DNA of 64,000 nt from Mytilisepta virgata (taxonomy: Eukaryota; Mollusca; Bivalvia; Mytilida; Mytilidae): contig CM051518.1 of the NCBI GenBank assembly GCA_028015205.1, positions 56,468,372-56,532,371 of the forward strand, given 5' to 3'. Of the stretch, positions 53,701-62,700 are shown in pieces. How positions within the stretch are numbered: position 1 is the first letter of the stretch; every line of letters starts with the position of its first letter. A program made the position numbers and the translations under genes. The notes beneath the pieces were generated by a model, which was not told where the DNA came from, ran no database searches, and was given only the letters and a program-made list of their open reading frames with translations.

Positions 53701-56700
53701 GGGTTTTTTTAAGGGGAACTATATAAAAAATGGGGCTTGGTATTTTTTTGGGGTATTTGAATATACTGAAACTTGCATAAATGATTTATGTGATAAATGG
53801 ACAAAATAAACTAGTGTTTTTTATCCAGGAATGATTACACTAGTGCTTTTGTACCCGGAATGATTACACTAGTGATTTGGAACCAGGAATGATTACACTA
53901 GTGCTTTAGATCCAGACAATGATGAAGTGTTTAAATAAGTGAGGGGCTGAGTTTTTTTTAGAAAAAATATCCTGACCCTGATTTTGGTAAAAAAAAAATA
54001 TTTATAGTCTGCACTTGTATTGAAAAAAAATAATCTGTCTCACATTTGACAATTTAAAAAAAAATCTACATTGAACGTATAGTGAACATAAGAAAGACTG
54101 GTATTCTCTCCACCGCAACGTCTGATTTAATTGTTATAACTTTATCAGGTGAAATCAAAAATAAGGTATTTCAAATATATTGAACAATGGAATATTCATA
54201 AATAGTGAATGCATATGAAAATTTAAATATTTTAACACTTAGATAATCAAAGCTTCTAAATATTTTAGTTTGTTTTAAGCCAAATCAAACTTATAACTAA
54301 CATCTTATTAAGAAAAATGAATCCGAACGTATTAATGGGAGATAATGCTAATCCACACAAATCACATTTATAAAATACACATCGATATGTAAATAACCAC
54401 CCATAGTTCAAAATGCAACAGGAATATACTAGGTAATTTCATCCTATTTACATTAAAGTATCTATGTATTAAAACAATAAATTTACTATTCAGTAGCGAT
54501 CGAGGGAGTTTTTAACGTCCTTGACTACCTATTTAGGTCTCGCACGGACGGTAATTCAGTAGCGAGTTCAATTTAAATTCTAATATGTTTCCCATGTGAA
54601 TTTAAAGAAAAGATATTAAAAAATAAAATAAATTACAAATTTTAATAACATACTGAACGCATTTTAAAATAAAAAAGCTTTACAGTTAGTTAACTAATGC
54701 TCATTTATATTTTTATTTGTATTAAAGGTTTCAACTTATTTTAAACATCTTATTCAGAAAAAAATTTATCAAGACCGAATAAAGGGAGACTATTCAAATC
54801 AGCTAAAATCACAATACATGTATTGTTTGTAACTAACAAAAGAGAGTCCTTACTCAGTCAAATATACACTAGAGAATTTTATCCTATGTACAAAAAGTAC
54901 CAAAATATTAAATTCATTAAAATATATATTGCGAGGTCAATGAAGTATGAAAAGAAAGTAAACAACAAACCGGTCTAATGTAAACAAAACAACGAAATCA
55001 ATATCGACGCTTTCACACTATTTACATCCAATATTCCCTAGTGAAAAACAGTTACCCGGAATAAATACACGGCGGAATGAAATTACGCTTACAATTAGAT
55101 TGGTAACAACAGCCTAGGTGTGGAATATTTCAGTCAGGTGGATTTTTCGGCACATTTTTTTTTCTCAAATAAATAAAACCCAAATATACTCAAATAAACT
55201 GTTGTAAATAATATTTGTTGATTATAAATAGGTTTTTTGTATATATTTTTTTCTGAAATTGTTTTTCGCTATCTACCCAAATATTAATAGTTCTTAAGAT
55301 TTGGGGCCAAAAAATGACTACAGTTGAATTTATTTAAAAAAAAAAGGTTTTGCATTTTATATAGCAAAATTTAAAATACTGTGGACTTCTGTGGTGTTTA
55401 AAATCCACTCAGAACTGGTTCCCTGTGCATGCCCTCTTTATTGTTTATTGTACTTTTTATAGTTTTTACCTGTAGTATGCAACATAATTACAACAGATTT
55501 GTTCAATAAACACTAAGTAGTATCCTAAACTTCCTTTATAAGTAAATTGGTATTAATTCTAATTAAAATGCAGGTCATTTTATTACAACCCCAAGGATAA
55601 AATTTTTTCATCCTATGGACAATTACTACCAGAATAACCGTAGTCAGTTACCTCCCTTTAAGTGGCACGGTAACACTCTATAAGAACATACTGTGGTTTG
55701 CTTAATTTCTGTGTGTTAAAATTTCATGAGAATTGATTGAAGCCATTGTCACATTTGTCAATATCTCTTTTCCTGGAAAAATTTGAGGTGTTACGGCATT
55801 GGAAAAAGCAATAATATGTAATAATGCATTTATATTTTTTTCTTCAGATGATAGAAGTGCAGAGTACAACAGATGTTTAGTACAGTACTAATGAAAAAGA
55901 TGAGAGTTTGGCTGTACTTGCATAGATATTTGTAAGTTTAGAAGTATCACATTGTCTTAAGTATTTTTGTTTATACATCTTAATTTCTTATAATAAATTT
56001 TATATAAATTCTAAAAGTTAGTATTTAAAAAAAAAATTATGCTATTATTCCAATCCAGATAATTAATAATTTAGTATTATTGCATAATGTTTTTCATATT
56101 GGCATAGTTATAGGTCCGAGGTTAGCCATATTAACTATACAATAAATTGGGATAAGTCTCATATTAAACTTGTAACCATGTAAGAATCTGTTTCGCCAAT
56201 GAATTATTCATAAAAACACACATAAGAAATACAGGATGGGATCTGGCCCCTCCAGTTTTTTTTCAGGGGGTCATAAGGGTTTTTTGTTAATTTTGGTTTA
56301 AACTTTTAATATTTTTATCTTATATAATGATTTTTGGTTTTTAATATTACTTGATGGATATGGGAAAACTTGTTAAGATCCGTTTTTCGCGATCTCTTAC
56401 CGTTTTAGACATAAAATTGTAGGTCCAATAATTCTTTGTAATGTATATTATAATATTCAAAACTATATTGGGTCAAGCATAATAGTGTGTTTACACTAAC
56501 TTGAATTGTTTAGATGTTGAGGTCGTATCATGCTGCGCTTAGCAAAGCCCTTTATTATTTAATTTTTTACTGAGACTTGTATAATGCATTTTTGCAAATC
56601 AGTGTTTGAGAACAATCTGTAAAGTTGCAATTCCATTTTTTGTATATATTCAAATTTAGTAAATCATAAGAAATCATTCCATCTTAAGGATGATCGCTGG

Positions 56701-59700
56701 TCTAATAGGAAATAAATGGGATTTGAAATAGGTGTTTTAGTTTGAGAGAACATATGAATAGTAAACAAATAAGCAAGAAAAAAATATAGGTTTATGTGCT
56801 CATTTAAGGGCTAAAAGGCCTTGAAAATTTGCAGGAAATGGGTTTTCTCTGGATTTTTCATTGTCTTTGCATTGACAACTTCAGTCTCTCAAAGATGTAT
56901 GAAAAAATAAAAAGGATTTCATAAAATTCTGTCAAATACCATTTTAAGGAATATATGATTGAATTATAAAAGAAAAAGTGGGGGTTCAGGGCAAAAAATT
57001 TCATGTTTAAGAAATGGATAAAACTCGAGGATTCCGAAATCTGACAAAAAGACCAAAACATGACCAGCGAGCATCCTTAAAGGAAATATTTATTTCTACA
57101 AAAGATTTACTTATTCTTGATAATTCAGATGCAGCAAAAAAAAATAATTTTCTGATTCATTTTGTATTTTCATTGTAAACAAACCTTTATTGAGGCAAAG
57201 TCTGTTTGTTTTTTTTTTTGTTTTTTTTGTTTTATAATTTAGAGTTTCACTAATTAGATCACCCACCTCATGTTTATTTTTTTTTATAGAGAAATGATTA
57301 ATAATTCATTCTGCACTGCCAGAGGAATACATCTTTGATAGATTGTGACAAGAAGTGTACCTTACAAACCTGCTAGCTCTGAGTAAGACAATGATTCAGA
57401 CAAAATCATATAAGCCTCATAATATTATTTCAAATTATGTTGGACAAGGAGCAATGCATTTTATTTGCAGAAAAATGGTATTACAGCAACACAGAGTGCA
57501 TGAATCAGAAAGTGTAAATCTGTATAATTCTAGACATATCATGACACTCAAGAGTAAAACATTGATATAATCAGTGCAGTGTTCTGCTAGTTAGGAAATA
57601 AATTGGAAAAAGAAAATCCAACATAAAAGTTCTTACATGAAACTTATCATGTTTTATCGGAATAAAATTTGGGTGCAACATGGGAAAGAAGTCTGAGTCA
57701 TTTTGCTCCATCTTCATGTCAAATGTATGGAAAGAAATCTTTTCTATATTATACATTTTCAGTTTTTGTAAGAGTTTTTGAAACACCAGTTGATAATTTA
57801 CTACTTGGTAATTATATAAAATTGAGATTGGAATTTTATAAATATGATAATGATTTGCCACACATTTCAATACACTTTTGCTCATGTTTTTCTTCAAATT
57901 ATTTATTGCTAGTAATAATCAATCCCTCAACTTTTTACCAAATTTCGAACAGAAAATTTGTTGTCCTCTAACTTCTGCTTAATATTAATTTAACTGGTGT
58001 TGGTCAGGAAACTCTGGCAAAAATCAGAGCCATGAATAGTATTCATCTGTCCACCTGTACATACATATTGTAGTGTTCTTAGATAAAATGAGAGGAAATA
58101 GGTGCAGTACGGTTGCAACTCTTTTGCAGTTTTGGCATATTTCAGATCAAGATTGTTGCCCCAGATAAAGAATCAACACAGGTTTGTGTGAGTCACTGTA
58201 CAGACACTTTTAGTCTTCTCTACATCATAGCTATATGATGTCATAGCTTAATTAAGGCTAAGCATACAAAATATTATAATATGTTGGATTAATTCTTGAG
58301 ACAAAATTCATGCATACATGTGACAAAAGTTTAAGATATTTTGTGTATAATCTAGAAATAAAATTCTGAAGAAAGGTGTATATTGTTTGCAATTTTTCTT
58401 ATTTTATTTGTTTTTATTATTTCCTGATCTATTTATTCTATATAAAAAATTACTTTAGATCAATTTGCTATTTTTAAAAGAATACAAAGAGCTGCTTAGT
58501 ATGGGAAAATAATCTTTTTTCAACATCACACGTTTTCCCACAAAATTTCTTTTGAATACATCTAGTTTTATGTAGTAAAGTAAAAATCTGAGAACATCAA
58601 AATGTTCATTTCTCAGATGACAGTGGCATCTCCAGGAGGATTTACAAGATCTATTAGACTACAGGGATGCGAGAAAAACCAAAAATGTAATATTGGGCAA
58701 TTATTCTCCGATATATTGTCTTTCGATGTAATAAAACACTTATTGACTACATATTTAGGGAATATTGAGTTTATTGTCCATTTGATACAAACTATTAGTA
58801 TAGTTGGTATGTCGGGACAATAATTTTACTATTTCCCTACTACCCAGTCAATATGTATTATAACAATATGTATTCACAACAGAAATATTGCAACAAACTA
58901 TCTTTTAATAGATTAAATTTACTGTTTTTAATAATCTTTTATATTCATGATTGCTTCAGATAAATATGTTGTGATATTTTTGTATTTTGATACTGAAAAA
59001 TTTTTTTAACATATGACTGGTATGTAATACATTGTATTGAAAATTCGCAAATTGTTGTCCCTTAATTTTCATGGCCCTCTATTTCTAAGAAAAATAAAAG
59101 AATAAACTTTATTTATTTAAAATTTTGCTTGATTTATATCAAACACATTAAACTTAGCTGAAAGAGAAAATATAAAATTTAATATAATAAGAACAAATGT
59201 TTTCTTATCAGACTGAAAGAAAAAAACATAGATGTTATTTCCTTTGGCCTAATCCTCTTCTGTCTTAATTAACTCAGGTCTGCAGGAACTGTCAGAGAAA
59301 GGTGGTTTGGATGTTCATCACTGAAGACTATGTTGATTTCATGCTATTTACAAAGCAATAAAATTCTTTTTGAACTGACAAGATGAAATCATTTTCACAT
59401 GTCAAACTTCCCATCTAGAGGTGGAAATGGAAGGTCTTTAACTAAAATATTAGGGTTTTTCCTGTTTGGATGGGGAGAGAATGGAAAGGGGAATTTTATT
59501 TTTGAGCCATGCTTGCAACAATTGTGGTGTAATTGTATTTATGAAAATACAGTATCTTATTAACATTCTTAGGTAGATGATTTTTTTTATTCTGTCATCC
59601 TGTTAAACCAATATTTTTCACAAGAACTTTTCGCTGTCAATAGGAAAAAGGGAATTCTATCATCAACTGGTTGATTAAAGGTTGGTACTAAGAATATTCT

Positions 59701-62700
59701 TTTTTTTCAAGATCATTTGAGTAAATATTGCGGGTTTTAAAAAAAAATATAACTGTAAAGAAGTGGATCATTTCTCCTTTTAATTAGTGTATTTCATAGG
59801 AGGCAGATTTATTTTATTCCCATTTTCACTCGCTTTGTTTCCACACTCTTCCAATTCATAAACAATGTCTACATCTTTCCCACCCCCTCCCAACTTTTGC
59901 TCCTAATATCTTCCCACTTATTACCCACTTTTCCAGTTTTACTTCTTTTACCCAGTATACTTTTCAAGTTAACAGTCTTCTCTAATACCACAATACTCTG
60001 TTTTATTCTTGTTTGTCTCAATTCCTGTAATATCTCCATTTGGCTCTCCTCCCAATATAAAAAATATACAAATGCAAAGATGTGCTTTATTTTTGAAATT
60101 TAAAATTTTTACATCGTGATTTCAATACCAGCATTTGAATTAAAAAATCCCAGGTTTCCAAATGCATAATTTTAAAATCAAATTTTTCATAAAACTACTA
60201 GACTATCTATATAAACTGCATTGTTGTATTGAGTAGAATTCTGTAGAAATTTGAAGGAGATAATACATACATATTCATCATCCAGTTCCTGCGAAAAATG
60301 AAAATATTTTTTTAAAAACAAAATCTTTTCATTATGCTAAAAATACAAAGGAGAGAAAAATATCTCAGTTGTATGTTCTATTCTACATTTATATATTTCA
60401 CTTGATTTTAAATAAATTTTCATTGGTTTAAAATTATTATTGTATCACTCCTTAAACCTAAGTCCAAAATTCCAAAATAAAACAATTGAAATTATCTGAT
60501 TGTATTCAATAATTTCTTCCAAAAGAAACAAAAACATTTTGCCTATCAAATTTTTCATTGTAAAAGGGAGTTAACTCTTCATATGAGATTTTCTTGAATT
60601 AGGCACTTACATTCCTTGGTTGCACCAATATGCACAAAGGCATGAACAATGTTTATTTAAGTACTGGTTTAGAAATTTTTGGAGAAGTCTGAACTAGTTA
60701 TTTTTTATATATTTTGAACTTTTTAAATCTGTTTATTTTTCTTCCTTTTGTAAAAAACCGATAAAATGTTTATGAGCAACAAATCAGAATAATATGTTTC
60801 AAAAACTAGAAAGAAAAAAATGATGATGGATTTTCTTAGTTGTTTGATGGTTTACATTCTTATAATCATAACTTGAAATGAGAAAAACATTCATACACTA
60901 CTGATTACTCATAAAACACTTTGTCAGTAAATATCAGTGTATAGTCAGAGACATATAATTGTTATATACGTCTCTGGTATAGTTTATTATTGAACCCCCT
61001 CCCTTCCATTTGAACATCCATATTATTTCATTTTAACCGTGCAAATATTTTTCTTTTAAAAGTAAACAATATTAGATTTTTAAAAATGAATGCAAGAAGT
61101 GGCAGTATCTAACGAAATTTGAGGGTAACTAAAAATGGAATGTCACTTTCAAGGATCCATATTGAAAATTTATCGCATGACGATTTGCTGAGTAAGAAAG
61201 TCTAGACACCAGAGGTTACCCACAAAGGGATTATAAGCAACTGGGGAAAACAGCTGCTTAAATTCTCAAGTGCAAATATCCCACTGAGGTTTCCTGTTCT
61301 TAAGAAGAATAAATAATTTTATGGTATTTCATGCATGTAATTAATAAAACTACTTTCCATGTGAAATCATTTTGTAAGTAAGTGTAAAACAATTAAACAA
61401 AGGAGTACATTCAACTCCAACGTTTTTGTTTAACTTACGTAATGAGGCAATAAAATGGTAAATATTTACAACTGAAATCCATAGATAAGATCACCTACAC
61501 CAGAAACAAACAAGTACTTGCGGTGTAGTTTGTTTCTATGTTAATAACTTCCATTTGGTTTTAATATGATCATATATGCGTATTTTTTTTTCTTGAAGAC
61601 TAACGTGCGGCACAAATTTGTTCACTAAAATATTGCAAAAAATGGAGAAAAATAACAAATTTTAGATGCGGGCGAACACTTTTTATTTTTAATTTTTTTC
61701 AAAATGAAGAATTTAAGGCGTATTTTCAACATTTTTTTTTTCAAAATGAACCTGCAAACAATGTTTTCTGATACAATAGGAGCGCGAAATCCAAAAGAAC
61801 AAAAAATCAATTTGGTGTGGCCTCAGCTTCTAAAGAGTGCGAAAAAACGAGGAACATTATTTCTTTTCGAATTAGCTGGAAACTTTTTAAAAGAGGTTTC
61901 TTTACTTATTATAACCTACAGATCTTTGTCAATACCAATAGAAATTGTGTCTTAAAAATCCACATGAGAAGATTTTTTTGCTACTAATTTGAAAAAAAAA
62001 CCAATTTAATTCTTTGTTATCGTGAGATGCCAGTTTAACTCATTAGAAAAAGTTTATAGGCAAAACAATAAAAAAGGAAAAACATCATATTTTACCCAAT
62101 TTTTTTCGTGCCAGAATTTAGCGTAACGAACATCTGAACCAAACTACGCCACCCAGATGCCATACCGATATGCCTAAATCAGGAGAAAATCAATTGCTAA
62201 ATAATATTTTTTTATTGTGATTTTTCATTTTAGTGATATTGTTTCGATATATTTTAAATATCAAACAATTACTTTGTCATTCTGTGTGATAATTTTTTTT
62301 TTAATTTATAGGACACAAAAACAATCCGTCAAGGGAACACCTGCTTAATTATTAAAAAGGTGGTTGAGAGGAATTTAAAAAAGAGTGAAAAAAACATTTT
62401 TTAAAAAGGCAAGATTGAATATCACCTTGAATTAAAACAATGGTTTATTTTTTAAAAGTTGGCCTGCTTGCGCACCGAAAAAGGGCAGGCTGATACAGTG
62501 CCGCAAACAAGAACATAAGAATACACCCCCCTGGTTGTTTGCTCTCTTAGAAACAAACTTTCTTGTACATTTTTGCTACATTTGAACATATGGACCAGCT
62601 TCGTATCGCATTAGAACTATTCACTTTTAAAGACTGAAAGTGTTAATTCTACGGTCAGCAGAAAGAAGCGTTCGTACGAACATATGAGTTTTTGCAGAAA

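Noticed and set aside
57571..57971. Overlapping open frames on both strands
   Set aside because: About 100 residues each, no recognisable motif, AT-rich composition and a chance-level length for this window.
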